A DNA stretch of 64,000 nt from an uncultured Lachnospiraceae bacterium (GCA_934437985.1 CAKSBI010000005.1:1-64000); one strand, 5' to 3'; counted from the stretch's first letter, positions 9,457 to 18,636 are shown. Program-made: numbers and translations. Notes: generated by a model not told the origin, from the sequence alone.

Positions 9457-10272
9457 TCACTTCCTGTCATTATTAAACTTTTCAATTATTCCCGCTACGG
9501 CAATACCAAGCACATCACCCGAAGTTTTAGGGGAATACTTACCCGGAAGCCCCAGACAATGAACAGCCTTAATTCCCTGCTCCTTACAGTACACAAAGTC
9601 CGTTCCGCCCGGTATCGAAGCAATATCAATTATAACTACTTCCTTATTCAATTTGTCTATTTCCCTCCTGCCAAGAACTCTTGCAGGTACAGTATTAATC
9701 ACAAAATCATACTCACTGTAATCTTCCCGCTCGAATATACCACACACATCCATCCCGTGAAATGCTACATCCTCACGTTTATTATTATTACGGTCAGCCA
9801 CAGTCACATACGCCCTAACTGCCCTGAAAAGGGACGCAATCTCACGGCCGCATCTTCCGTATCCAAGCACCAGACACCTTGAACCTGTAATATTAATACT
9901 GCCATGCTTTATTGCTTCAGCAAGGGTTCCCTCTGCTGTCGCAACAGCATTTCTTAGTGCGACTTCATCCATATTCCTGAAATCATACACCTGAAAATGC
10001 TCAAACGCAGGCGGCACTACCCAGCCAAACACCATAACATCATCTGTAATCAGTTCAGCCACATAGTTCCATTTATCTGTCACAGGTGTCGGTAAAACAA
10101 CGGCACTGCAGTCCTTAACGGCGTCCTCTATGTTCTCTGCTATAACTATACCGGTATCCTTAACCGGATCATTACAGAACAGACCAAACACACTGACACT
10201 ATACCCTTTATCAATAAGTGTACGTGCAAGGTAACATTGTCTTAAATCTCCACCAATAACGGCAACCTTCAT
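9457..10272 (-). CDS. dpaA: dipicolinate synthase subunit A (SpoVFA)
   Basis: A 271-residue NAD(P)-binding protein, slightly shorter than Bacillus SpoVFA. The N-terminal domain starts MKVAVIGGDLRQCYLARTL. A second Rossmann motif is VLGYGRCGREIASLFRA near residue 150, and the C-terminal segment CLGLPGKYSPKTSG is characteristic. It oxidises a dihydrodipicolinate-derived intermediate to dipicolinate together with DpaB. The ATG has a strong GGGGGGAG site. A sigmaK-like promoter lies 25-54 bp upstream. Presence of the pair implies a sporulating organism or a recent ancestor of one. Confidence 0.93.
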   Translation of the reverse strand: MKVAVIGGDLRQCYLARTLIDKGYSVSVFGLFCNDPVKDTGIVIAENIEDAVKDCSAVVLPTPVTDKWNYVAELITDDVMVFGWVVPPAFEHFQVYDFRNMDEVALRNAVATAEGTLAEAIKHGSINITGSRCLVLGYGRCGREIASLFRAVRAYVTVADRNNNKREDVAFHGMDVCGIFEREDYSEYDFVINTVPARVLGRREIDKLNKEVVIIDIASIPGGTDFVYCKEQGIKAVHCLGLPGKYSPKTSGDVLGIAVAGIIEKFNNDRK

Positions 10273-10296
10273 ATACTTCTCCCCCCTTCGTACTTA

Positions 10297-10326
10297 TAAT
10301 ATATGTGTCTGATGACACGCATGTGT
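10297..10326 (-). promoter_or_regulatory. sigmaK-like promoter of dpaAB
   Basis: On the minus strand, ACAC (10326-10323), a 17-nt spacer and CATATATTA (10305-10297) match the sigmaK pattern AC-N16/17-CATAnnnTA. Dipicolinate synthase genes are sigmaK-controlled in Bacillus, and the position just upstream of dpaA fits. It is a short motif read by eye, so this is suggestive only. Confidence 0.5.
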
Positions 10327-10357
10327 ATGTACTATTTTGCATAAAACGACATTTTTG

Positions 10358-11050
10358 TTAAAGCTCTTTATTATCAACTATACGGATGCTGATAAGTATT
10401 GATACGCATAAAACCACGCCTGTAATGATAATCCCTGTAAGAACTGCTGCCGTCACATTCATGCCGTTAAAAAATATCTCGATATTGTTCATTACTTTAT
10501 CAACATCCACCCCTATTGTCCTGCCAATCTTTTCAGCTGCAAATGCTGCTGCCAGAACTGCCGCAACAAGCACAAATATAACCATTTTACCCTTATCAGA
10601 GCCGTATTTTAACTGAACAGGAAGCAGTATTGCATTAAGAACCATACATGCCGCAAGTGCCGATATAATATACGCCAGTGACTCTATAATATCAAAGCCC
10701 CCCATACCATTAACAATCAGCGTGGCGGCAAGCGATATGGCATATCCGGCCACACCTCCGATAACGGTAAGCACCGCAGCATATATATACTTGCTTATAA
10801 CATACTCTTTTCTTGTCACAGGCATTGACAAAATAATCTTAAGTCCGCCCCTGTACTCGTCAAGTGTTATCGAGCCTATTACCTGAAAGCCCATCATTAC
10901 TGCCAGATAAGAGGTCGTGAACCCGCTTAAAAATTCAGCAGAACTATTGCCGCCAAGAAAAAGAGCCATGACAATGATTGCAGCCGTTATCCCATATATC
11001 TTTTTATTAAGACCAAGATAACAAAAATCTTTAACTAATAACCCTTTCAT
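10358..11050 (-). CDS. ABC-2 type permease of GntR-regulated transporter
   Basis: A 230-residue membrane protein with six hydrophobic segments and almost no extracytoplasmic domain, an ABC-2 permease of the short type. The loop after the second helix, LDEYRGGLKIILSMPVTRKEYVISKY, is the cytoplasmic coupling region. The ATG at 11050 overlaps the stop of the ATPase gene (ATGA) and has GGGGGAAAAGG upstream. It is last in the gntR-ATPase-permease operon. Substrate unknown; relatives of YtrA-linked transporters respond to cell-wall-active peptides. Confidence 0.88.
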   Translation of the reverse strand: MKGLLVKDFCYLGLNKKIYGITAAIIVMALFLGGNSSAEFLSGFTTSYLAVMMGFQVIGSITLDEYRGGLKIILSMPVTRKEYVISKYIYAAVLTVIGGVAGYAISLAATLIVNGMGGFDIIESLAYIISALAACMVLNAILLPVQLKYGSDKGKMVIFVLVAAVLAAAFAAEKIGRTIGVDVDKVMNNIEIFFNGMNVTAAVLTGIIITGVVLCVSILISIRIVDNKEL

Positions 11051-11892
11051 ACCTTTTCCCCCTTCTCAACTATATTAAGGAAACTTTCAATACATCCTTT
11101 TTCTACTACCACATCCGGGTAATTGTCCACATAGAACTGTCTGTTATCTGTCAGGCAGTCATATCCGTTGTCACCTTTTAAAATGTACCTGATATTAATC
11201 TTATCAATACCCGCATACTGTTCATTGGTAAGCTTAAGCATTCCATATTCATCAAGAAGTACATCCGTATCATCATGGAATACTATCTCTCCGTCATGTA
11301 TCATGTATAGATCATCGCATATCCCCTCCAGGTCACCCGAAATGTGTGAGCTTATAAGAACAGAACGGTCATCCTGTACATATTCCCTTATTATGTCCAA
11401 CAGTTCATTCCTTGCGATAACATCAAGTCCTGACGTCGGCTCATCAAGTATAAGAAGCCTGGCACCATGACTAAGTGCAATAATCATATTCAGCCTCGCC
11501 CTCATCCCGGTTGAAAACTCCTTCGTCTTAACATCAAATGGCAGCTCAAATCTCTTACACATATCCTCAAAGTATTTATCATCAAAATTCTTATAGGCTG
11601 CCTTCAGTACCTTCATTATTGTCTTAATGTTAAATTCTTCACAAAGTCCTGTGTCCGCCATTACAACGCCCATCTTCTCCTTGTCTTCTGCCGTAATATC
11701 CTTAATGTCTTTGCCAAATATACGAATCGTACCGCCATCTGTCTTTATCAGCCCGAGTATTGCCTTAAATGTCGTGCTCTTGCCGGCACCATTGGCTCCT
11801 ACAAGACCGGTTATATGCCCCGGCTTAACCTCCATAGTACAGTTAAGCGTGAATTTATCATATACCTTGCTTACCTGCTCTAACTTCACCAT
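11047..11892 (-). CDS. ABC transporter ATP-binding protein (YtrB-like)
   Basis: A 281-residue ATPase. It has Walker A GANGAGKST, a Q-loop region GVVMADTGLCEEF, a modified signature FSTGMRARLNM (STG in place of SGG), Walker B LLILDEPTSGLD and the H-loop ISSHISGDLEG. The weakened signature and Asp replacing the Q-loop Gln are common in YtrB-like and CcmA-like ATPases. I chose the ATG at 11892 because GGAGGGATAAAGG precedes it; 37 further upstream in-frame codons have no site. It pairs with the permease downstream and is preceded by a GntR repressor. Confidence 0.92.
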   Translation of the reverse strand: MVKLEQVSKVYDKFTLNCTMEVKPGHITGLVGANGAGKSTTFKAILGLIKTDGGTIRIFGKDIKDITAEDKEKMGVVMADTGLCEEFNIKTIMKVLKAAYKNFDDKYFEDMCKRFELPFDVKTKEFSTGMRARLNMIIALSHGARLLILDEPTSGLDVIARNELLDIIREYVQDDRSVLISSHISGDLEGICDDLYMIHDGEIVFHDDTDVLLDEYGMLKLTNEQYAGIDKINIRYILKGDNGYDCLTDNRQFYVDNYPDVVVEKGCIESFLNIVEKGEKV

Positions 11893-12012
11893 ACCTTTAT
11901 CCCTCCTGTTATAATTTTCATACACACTGCCTGTATACAGCCACATCTGTCCACGTTCCGTTCGTGTCAGATATTTCAGATGCTGATATAAACAATTCCA
12001 CATTATCCCTTA

Positions 12013-12384
12013 TCAGCTCGTCAGAATTATCTCAAAGAGCTCCCTGAGCTCTTCATCACTTACTCCACACAGTCTTGCTTCCCTTATAGCTTCCTCGAGC
12101 ATCGACTCTGCCTTCTTCTTATGCTCCTCCTCCATTAATGACGCATTGGTATCTGCAACGTATGTTCCCTTACCATGAACAGTTATAACATACCCCTCCT
12201 GTTCAAGCGCATCATAGGCTTTCTTAACTGTCAGTGCACTTATTCTTAACTCCTTCGCCAGCACCCTCACTGACGGAAGTGCTGCACCACTGATCAGTTC
12301 CCCCTGTATGATAAACTGCTTTATCTGTACCACAATCTGCTCATATATCGGTGTCATCGACGAATTGTTAATGATAATCCTCAC
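12013..12384 (-). CDS. GntR family repressor (YtrA subfamily)
   Basis: A short 123-residue regulator: a winged-helix GntR domain (TPIYEQIVVQIKQFIIQGEL, then SVRVLAKELRISALTVKKAY and GYVITVHGKGTYV) plus a C-terminal helical tail of about 40 residues without an effector domain, which is the YtrA layout. The start is a GTG at 12384 with GGAAAGGAGG 6 nt upstream; 24 upstream in-frame codons lack a site. It sits first in its operon behind a promoter enclosed by a perfect 17-bp inverted repeat, so autorepression is likely. Confidence 0.92.
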   Translation of the reverse strand: MRIIINNSSMTPIYEQIVVQIKQFIIQGELISGAALPSVRVLAKELRISALTVKKAYDALEQEGYVITVHGKGTYVADTNASLMEEEHKKKAESMLEEAIREARLCGVSDEELRELFEIILTS

Positions 12385-12465
12385 CAGGTTTCCTCCTTTC
12401 CTGTCCATAGCCGGAATAATCCAGACACAGCCCTGACCAATATGCACTCTTCTCAATTAAATACA

Positions 12466-12518
12466 ATAAACAGTATATAACAGCATTTAACTGTTGTCAA
12501 GTGTTATATACTGTTTAT
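12466..12518 (-). promoter_or_regulatory. promoter with 17-bp inverted-repeat operator for gntR-ABC operon
   Basis: ATAAACAGTATATAACA (12466-12482) and its exact reverse complement (12502-12518) flank 19 nt. On the minus strand a sigmaA promoter sits across them: TTGACA (12500-12495), a 17-nt spacer and TATACT (12477-12472). One arm spans the -10 and the other lies just upstream of the -35. A bound dimer pair would block polymerase, as expected for autoregulation by the GntR protein encoded 80 bp downstream. Confidence 0.85.
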
Positions 12519-12552
12519 AAAAAAAGACACTACCCATATTGCGGATAGTGTC
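12519..12552 (-). terminator. intrinsic terminator of the deacetylase gene
   Basis: On the minus strand GACACTA ... TAGTGTC forms a 7-bp stem (12552-12526) around a 13-nt loop and is followed by seven Ts (12525-12519). It ends the polysaccharide deacetylase transcript just before the GntR operator. Confidence 0.85.
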
Positions 12553-12616
12553 CCTGTCTATATTCTTATTATCCAATATAACGGATAATGCTAATCGATT
12601 ATATTAAAGCATATAC

Positions 12617-13816
12617 TTAATTATCATCCCTTGGAGCTTTTTCTTCTGCCTTATCATAAAGCACTCCAGGGAACAATGGTATGTCCTTGGCTGCAAACAG
12701 CTCAACTACAGATACGATCTGGAATCCCTTGTCATGGAAATAATCCACAAGCTCTTCTTCAACTGCATCAGCTGTAAGCTTGTTGGTCTCGTGCATAAGT
12801 ATGATATCACCATCCTTAGCCGCTTTAACCTTATTAATGATCTCTTCTTTTGTTGTTCCATCTACCCAGTCATTACTGTATATATTACAGTTAATAAGCG
12901 GTACATTGCAGTTCTTAAATACAAGCTCATTAGTTCCAAGGTTTGGTGGTCGGAGGGTGAACTTAGTCATTCCCGTAAGCTCCTCTAATGCTGCCCTGCC
13001 TTTTTCAATCTCGGCTGCAATAGCATCTCCATCCTTAATATCTGACAATGAACCCCACTGTGCCGTATGGTTAGCTATCTCATGCCCTGCCTCCATAGCC
13101 TTAAGGACTTCATTCCTGTTAGTATCATTACTGAACTTACTCGTCACATAATTGAATGTAGCATGATAGCCATACTTGGCAAGTGCCGCCTGTATTCTCA
13201 TTGAGTTGCTTGAATCCTCTGAACCGACCGGGCCATCATCAAATGTAAATGCAACCATTGGCTTTTCAGGGTCTATCCATGATATATCAAGCTTCTCGTA
13301 TACAAATGCACCCTCCTGCATATAAGCAGGTGTCTGCGTTGGTCCAGGTGTCTCTGTCGGTGCAGCCGTTGATGTTGCAGCAGGCTGCTCTGTAGCAGGT
13401 GCCGTTGTCTGCGCCGCAGTTACGGCAGGCGTCACTGTTGCAGGTACTGTTGAAGGTGCTGTAGTAACTACAGGTGCCTTTGTGTTCTTAACTGCCGAAC
13501 CTGCCTTAACCGTAACTTTACACTTAAGCTTCCTGGAAGCAGCCTTTGCTGTTATGATTGCTTTTCCCTTTGACTTCGCCATAACTACACCCTTAGCAGA
13601 TACAGTGGCAACCTTCTTCTTAGATGATGACCACTTAACCTTCCCTTTCTTACCTTTTACTTTAAGGAGCTTCTTATCGCCCACCTTCATTGTAAGCTTC
13701 GTCCTGTTAAGCTTTGGAGCAGCTGCACCGGCACGGTCTCCCATACCGGCACATACGCCGGTAATAAGTGCAAGAGATAATACGCATGCAAGAGCACTTC
13801 TGATTCCTCTTCTCAT
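12617..13816 (-). CDS. secreted polysaccharide deacetylase with Ig-like domain
   Basis: A 399-residue secreted protein. It has a signal peptide (MRRGIRSALACVLSLALITG...), then a BIG2-like Ig domain (about 35-105, with KGKKGKVKWSSSKKKVATVS). A Thr/Pro/Ala linker of about 60 residues leads to a NodB deacetylase domain. Catalytic motif 1 is intact (FTFDDGP, about residue 193). In motif 2 the usual H-T-x-x-H reads HTAQW, so the second metal His is Trp. Motif 3 is RPPN rather than RxPYG. Metal binding or specificity may therefore be altered. The start at 13816 has AGGAGG about 11 nt upstream. Probable target: peptidoglycan or capsule GlcNAc. Confidence 0.88.
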   Translation of the reverse strand: MRRGIRSALACVLSLALITGVCAGMGDRAGAAAPKLNRTKLTMKVGDKKLLKVKGKKGKVKWSSSKKKVATVSAKGVVMAKSKGKAIITAKAASRKLKCKVTVKAGSAVKNTKAPVVTTAPSTVPATVTPAVTAAQTTAPATEQPAATSTAAPTETPGPTQTPAYMQEGAFVYEKLDISWIDPEKPMVAFTFDDGPVGSEDSSNSMRIQAALAKYGYHATFNYVTSKFSNDTNRNEVLKAMEAGHEIANHTAQWGSLSDIKDGDAIAAEIEKGRAALEELTGMTKFTLRPPNLGTNELVFKNCNVPLINCNIYSNDWVDGTTKEEIINKVKAAKDGDIILMHETNKLTADAVEEELVDYFHDKGFQIVSVVELFAAKDIPLFPGVLYDKAEEKAPRDDN

Positions 13817-13900
13817 AATATCATTATTCCTCCTATGATTTTTCTTATATTTTAACACCCTTTCTGACCTTTTGCCACTTAATTATTAACATTTGCTCCA

Positions 13901-15490
13901 TTATTCTATATTAACCTCTGTACTGTCTTTACCGGTTATAAGCGTATACTTCTCTCCCTTTAGCATCTGCGGGCAGCTTACCACAACAGAATTAAACCCT
14001 TTTGCAACATTCCATCTTATAAGCTCATTGCCGGAATCATCCCTAAGGATAATATCTCCGCCATCAGTCTGATCTTCAACATTCACCAGTACACTCTCCT
14101 GGGTTGATTCCTCACCAAATGATTCAGCCATACCGCCATCACCGGCAGCAATTACCGTACCCCCGGTTATAACAGCCTCTTTTCCATAATCAAGTGCCCC
14201 ATTTCCACCTCTTGATGGTCCCGCTATATATACTGTTCCACCATTTACGGTAAGGATTCCGTTAGAATCGATTCCGTCACCCTCTGCGTCAATTACAAGG
14301 GTTCCGCCATTAATAACTACAGACACATCCTGAACATCATCTCCACCTCCCGGTCCACCCGGCATCTTTTTTCCATCCAGACTATCACCGGCTTCTGAAC
14401 TGTCCGTTCCGTTGTTCTTATCAAAGCCTTCACCAGGCTTGAAATCAGGCGGCTCCTGTCTTTCACCATTGCCATCAGGATCAGCTTTTCCTTTGTCACC
14501 TGCAGTACTTTTATCAGTAGCATTAACGCCATCGTCAGCAGCCACTATCTGAATATCCCCATCATTTAATATAATATCCTTTGCCTCAAGCCCTTCATGG
14601 CTTTCGGTCACATTAATCCTGCCACCATCAATACGGAGCAGTGATGCAGCACTCATTCCATCACCTTCTGCCGCAATTGTAAAATCCCCATCCTTCACAT
14701 ATATGTATCCCTTTGCCTGGTCATCTTTATTTTCAGAATGAAGCCCATCCTTTCCTGTACTCAGGTTAAATGTGCCTCCTGCAACCCTGATACTGTCTTT
14801 CCCATCAAATGAATGCGAGACAGCTGTTACATTATATGTACCTGATGTTATAACAACATCATCCTTACCTACCACTCCGTGTCCGGCTGATGCATTTATT
14901 GTAAGGCTTCCTTTACCATTAAATGTAATATCGTCCTTTGCAAATATAACTGCGTCAATATTATTTTCATCAATTGCTTCGTAGCTTCCACCATTGGCAA
15001 GAGTGTTATCTGTACCCTCTGCAAGTGTAATAAATACCTTCTTTGCATTCCTGACATATACCGGTGCCGAGGTTTTACTCGTTATATCTACTCCATTTAA
15101 TACCAGCTGTACCTTGTCTGAATCCCCTGCATCAACTATAACCATTCCGTCACTTAATGAACCTGTTATTACATACGTACCCTTACCTGTAATCTTAACT
15201 GTGTCACGGTCAATGTCTACCGATTCATCATCTGCATTACTTGAAACATCGGCTAATGTTACGTTAACTGTCTTTTCATCATAATCACCCGAAATATCCC
15301 TCTCTGTAAACATATCCTCCGGATTAATTGATACAGCATCCTCTTCATCATTCTCCTGCACAGCTTCTATCTCCGCACCATCTGCGGTCTTATCAGAATC
15401 GTTTTCCGTTCGTCCCCCACATCCTGAAGTTATAGTAAAACAAATCGTCATTGCGATTGCCATGATTTTACATGTGCATTTATTCTTCAT
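13901..15490 (-). CDS. Cthe_2159-like carbohydrate-binding lipoprotein (DUF4353)
   Basis: A 529-residue lipoprotein. The signal ends in SGCGG, giving a lipobox Cys at about residue 24, then an acidic linker. The body is a repetitive beta-helix: recurrent short strands with Gly-Asp turns (DGMVIVDAGDSDKVQLVLNG, GGTFNLSTGKDGLHSE, GGTLVIDAEGDGIDSNG), as in the Cthe_2159 polygalacturonate/cellulose-binding family. A low-complexity Gly/Pro/Asp insert at about 325-390 interrupts the helix. AGGAGG precedes the ATG. It acts at the outer face of the membrane; binding specificity is unknown. Confidence 0.85.
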   Translation of the reverse strand: MKNKCTCKIMAIAMTICFTITSGCGGRTENDSDKTADGAEIEAVQENDEEDAVSINPEDMFTERDISGDYDEKTVNVTLADVSSNADDESVDIDRDTVKITGKGTYVITGSLSDGMVIVDAGDSDKVQLVLNGVDITSKTSAPVYVRNAKKVFITLAEGTDNTLANGGSYEAIDENNIDAVIFAKDDITFNGKGSLTINASAGHGVVGKDDVVITSGTYNVTAVSHSFDGKDSIRVAGGTFNLSTGKDGLHSENKDDQAKGYIYVKDGDFTIAAEGDGMSAASLLRIDGGRINVTESHEGLEAKDIILNDGDIQIVAADDGVNATDKSTAGDKGKADPDGNGERQEPPDFKPGEGFDKNNGTDSSEAGDSLDGKKMPGGPGGGDDVQDVSVVINGGTLVIDAEGDGIDSNGILTVNGGTVYIAGPSRGGNGALDYGKEAVITGGTVIAAGDGGMAESFGEESTQESVLVNVEDQTDGGDIILRDDSGNELIRWNVAKGFNSVVVSCPQMLKGEKYTLITGKDSTEVNIE

Positions 15491-15534
15491 AAGGTGTGCC
15501 TCCTATATATTATTTTCAATTATTTCCGGACAAT

Positions 15535-15581
15535 AAAAGGTGTTATATAAGTACCTGAATACAGATACATTATATAACACC
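15535..15581 (-). terminator. terminator of the SulP gene
   Basis: GGTGTTATATAA (15539-15550) and TTATATAACACC (15570-15581) form a perfect 12-bp stem with a 19-nt loop, followed on the minus strand by TTTTATTG. It lies downstream of the SulP stop and upstream of the DUF4353 lipoprotein gene. Confidence 0.8.
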
Positions 15582-15664
15582 GGTTATGATGATATTTAGT
15601 ATTATTTGTGAACAATATGTGTTTGGCTCTTATTTCGGGTGATATCAGCCCCGGCATGATACAT

Positions 15665-17317
15665 CTATGCTGCTATTATCTCATCAGCTCTCTCAAGTGC
15701 GGCATCAATATGCTCACAGAAGTTTTCACCACCAACCATATCAATAAATCCGGCTTTTTTCATAACAGTCATTGGCTGCTCATTTACATGGGAGAATATA
15801 ACCTTGATCCTGTTCTTTTTACATTTTTCAAGAATCTCCTCAAGTGCCTGAACCCCTGTTGCATCAATTGCAGGTACACTTCTCATTCTTATAATAAGTA
15901 CATCCTCTGAGGTATCATCTATAACACCTGTTAACTTATCAGATGCGGCAAAAAACATTGGTCCGTTTATCTCAAATACTCTTACATTAGAAGGTACCTT
16001 CTTGTAAAACAGGCTGTCAGTATCGTCCTCTTCATCCACTGCATCGGGATATACCCATGCATTAACTTCTGTTACCTCAGCCATTCTCTTCATGAACAGA
16101 AGTGACGCAAGCATAAAACCTATTCCGATAGCAACCACGATATCAAACACAACAGTAAGCACCAATGTTGTTACAAGTACGATAGTGTCACTTTTAGGTG
16201 ATGTTTTAATCTGATGTATTATATTCCTCCAGCCACTCATGTTATATGCCACCATAAATAATATTGCTGCGATTGCAGGCATCGGAATGAGTGCCGCATA
16301 TGGCATAAGAAATACTATTATCAGCAATAACACTACCGAATGTACCATAGCTGATACAGGTGTTCTTCCTCCGTTTTTAACGTTCGCCGCTGTTCTCGCA
16401 AGAGCTCCTGTTGCAGGTATTCCTCCAAAAAATGCCGAAGCAATATTTCCTGCCCCCTGTGCAATAAGCTCCATATTAGAACGATGCTTCGAACCGATCA
16501 TGCTGTCTGATACAACACATGACAGCAGCGATTCAATTCCGGCAAGGACTGCAATTGTCACCGCATCCGGGAAAAGATCAATGATCATTTTAAGACTGAA
16601 TGCAGGCATATGAAATTCCGGTAGCTTGCTTGTTACTGTATATAGATCCCCAATCGTGTTAACCTTAAGCCCCAGGAGAATTACTGCTGCGGAAGAACCG
16701 ATTACTGCAACAAGTGATGCCGGTACCTTCTGTAACCTTTTAGGCCAGAAAATTATTACAGCAAGTGATGCAATACCCACCAGGAATGCCTGATAATTAA
16801 ATGTCCCTATACACTTTACCGCCTCAACTGCTTTTTCTACAGTCTCAACAGGTGACTTCGTAAATGTAAGACCCAAAAAGTCTTTTACCTGACCAAGTGC
16901 AATTGTAACTGCAATACCAAAGGTAAAACCGGACGTAATTGTTGTCGGTATGTAATGTATCAACGAGCCCATCCGGCAAAAGCCCATTATTATAAGTATA
17001 ATACCCGCCATGATAGTAGCAATAACCAGCTGTGACATTCCATTTTCCCTCGCAACTATTCCTGCCACTATCGTTGCAAATGCAGCCGTCGGACCTGCTA
17101 TCTGTACACGGCTTCCGCCTAAAAAACCAACTACAAAGCCCGCAACAATTGCGGTATACAGACCTTCCTGCGGTCCTACACCTGACGCAATCGCAAGTGC
17201 GATTGACAATGGCAGTGCGATTATCGCAACTATGATACCTGAAATAATGTCCTTCACTAACTGTTCCGTGCTGTAGCTTTTCATTACTGAAAATAGCTTT
17301 GGCTTAATCTTTTCCAT
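15665..17317 (-). CDS. SulP family anion transporter with STAS domain
   Basis: A 550-residue SLC26/SulP transporter. The N-terminal signature region has ALPLSIALAIASGVGPQEGLY and GGSRVQIAGPTAAFATIVAG. About 10-12 hydrophobic segments follow, then a C-terminal cytoplasmic STAS domain (about 440-550) with the phosphorylation-loop-like IIRMRSVPAIDATGVQAL. It transports anions such as sulfate, bicarbonate or dicarboxylates; the substrate cannot be read from the sequence. The ribosome site is purine-rich (AAAGAAGAGAAAGAG). A sigmaA promoter lies about 55 bp upstream. It stands as a single transcription unit. Confidence 0.93.
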   Translation of the reverse strand: MEKIKPKLFSVMKSYSTEQLVKDIISGIIVAIIALPLSIALAIASGVGPQEGLYTAIVAGFVVGFLGGSRVQIAGPTAAFATIVAGIVARENGMSQLVIATIMAGIILIIMGFCRMGSLIHYIPTTITSGFTFGIAVTIALGQVKDFLGLTFTKSPVETVEKAVEAVKCIGTFNYQAFLVGIASLAVIIFWPKRLQKVPASLVAVIGSSAAVILLGLKVNTIGDLYTVTSKLPEFHMPAFSLKMIIDLFPDAVTIAVLAGIESLLSCVVSDSMIGSKHRSNMELIAQGAGNIASAFFGGIPATGALARTAANVKNGGRTPVSAMVHSVVLLLIIVFLMPYAALIPMPAIAAILFMVAYNMSGWRNIIHQIKTSPKSDTIVLVTTLVLTVVFDIVVAIGIGFMLASLLFMKRMAEVTEVNAWVYPDAVDEEDDTDSLFYKKVPSNVRVFEINGPMFFAASDKLTGVIDDTSEDVLIIRMRSVPAIDATGVQALEEILEKCKKNRIKVIFSHVNEQPMTVMKKAGFIDMVGGENFCEHIDAALERADEIIAA

Positions 17318-17370
17318 TCTCTTTCTCTTCTTTCTCTTTCATCCTTGTTATTTTTTTCACACATTTATTT

Positions 17371-17399
17371 AATTTATTACAAAGGATGACAGATGTCAA
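17371..17399 (-). promoter_or_regulatory. sigmaA promoter of the SulP gene
   Basis: On the minus strand TTGACA (17399-17394), a 17-nt spacer and TAAATT (17376-17371) lie 54 bp upstream of the SulP start codon. The -35 is perfect and the -10 moderate. Confidence 0.7.
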
Positions 17400-17419
17400 G
17401 AACAGGATTGTTGTAAAAC

Positions 17420-17491
17420 AAAGAACCTGACTACTCTGTGCAATGTCGTTTTGTATCAAAACTGACATGCATAATAGTAATCAGGTTCTTT
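17420..17491 (-). terminator. long hairpin terminator of the butyrate operon
   Basis: AAAGAACCTGA (17420-17430) pairs with TCAGGTTCTTT (17481-17491). The inside continues as an imperfect stem (TGTGCA/TGCATA, TGTC/GACA, GTTTTG/CAAAAC) around a TAT loop, giving a 72-nt hairpin. T-rich sequence follows on both strands (TTCTTTTTATATT; TTCTTTGTTTT). It lies 80 nt after etfA and is longer than a normal intrinsic terminator, so it may be a small repeat element used as one. Confidence 0.7.
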
Positions 17492-17570
17492 TTATATTAT
17501 TAATTTACTATGGCAATAGAATTAATAACTTTTAATAATAGCTTGTCTTATTATTCTGCATCTGTGTGCA

Positions 17571-18608
17571 TTATGCTAACTCAGCCTTAAGGGCTGCAGT
17601 AAGGGCAGGAACAATCTTATTAAGATCTCCAACAATACCATAATCAGCTACATCAAAGATTGGTGCATCCTCATCCTTGTTGATTGCAATGATGATATCT
17701 GACTCTTCCATACCGGCAACGTGCTGGATAGCACCTGAAATACCTACTGCAATGTACAGGTTAGGACGTACTGTCTTACCTGTCTGACCTACCTGGTAAT
17801 CAACCGGAAGCCAGCCATTCTCAACAACGGCACGTGAGCAGCTAACCATTCCGCCAAGTACTGCAGCAAGATCCTTAAGCATCTGGAAGTTCTCTGCAGA
17901 ACCAACTCCACGTCCACCTGATACAAGAATCTTAGCATCCATAATGTTCTCTGCTGACTTTGCAGTCTTGATCACATTAAGTATCTCAACATACTTGTTG
18001 TTTGGAGTAAATCCAGGATTGTAGTTAATAACCTCAGCCTTAGCTCCCTTAACAGGATCAATCTTCTGCATAACACCAGGACGGACTGTTGCCATCTGTG
18101 GGCGGTTATCAGGACATGCGATTGTCGCAATTGTGTTACCACCAAATGCTGGACGTGTCATAAGAAGCTGATTATGCTTCTGTGTTCCATTAGCCGGGGC
18201 AACGATTGGGAAATCACCAATCTCAAGTACTGTACAGTCAGCTGTAAGTCCTGTAGCAACTCTTGCTGAAACAGTAGGACCAAGGTCTCTACCGATTGCT
18301 GTAGCACCTACAAGCATGATGTCAGGCTTGTACTCATTAATTACTGATGCCAATGCATGTGCATATGGCTCTGTTCTGTATGTCTCAAGCTCAGGATCAT
18401 CAACTACGATAACCTTATCTGCACCATACTCTGCGAGACTGTCAACAAGTCCGCTTACATTGTGTCCAAGAAGAACTGCTGTTACATCTGTATCAAGATC
18501 CTTAGCAAGATCCTTAGCTTTTCCGAGTAATTCGTAAGCAATACTGCTTATCTCATTATCAACCTGCTGAGCGTAGATGTATACGCCTTTATACTGTTCT
18601 AAACCCAT
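17571..18608 (-). CDS. etfA: electron transfer flavoprotein alpha subunit
   Basis: A 345-residue EtfA. The N-terminal adenine-nucleotide-hydrolase-like domain is followed by the FAD-binding domain with [36 protein letters not shown] and the C-terminal [16 protein letters not shown] / [20 protein letters not shown]. With EtfB and Bcd it couples crotonyl-CoA reduction by NADH to ferredoxin reduction (electron bifurcation). It is the last gene of the six-gene operon, 28 nt after etfB, with AAGGAAAGTGG upstream of the ATG. Confidence 0.97.
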   Translation of the reverse strand: MGLEQYKGVYIYAQQVDNEISSIAYELLGKAKDLAKDLDTDVTAVLLGHNVSGLVDSLAEYGADKVIVVDDPELETYRTEPYAHALASVINEYKPDIMLVGATAIGRDLGPTVSARVATGLTADCTVLEIGDFPIVAPANGTQKHNQLLMTRPAFGGNTIATIACPDNRPQMATVRPGVMQKIDPVKGAKAEVINYNPGFTPNNKYVEILNVIKTAKSAENIMDAKILVSGGRGVGSAENFQMLKDLAAVLGGMVSCSRAVVENGWLPVDYQVGQTGKTVRPNLYIAVGISGAIQHVAGMEESDIIIAINKDEDAPIFDVADYGIVGDLNKIVPALTAALKAELA

Positions 18609-18636
18609 TTTATTTCACCACTTTCCTTATTCTTAA

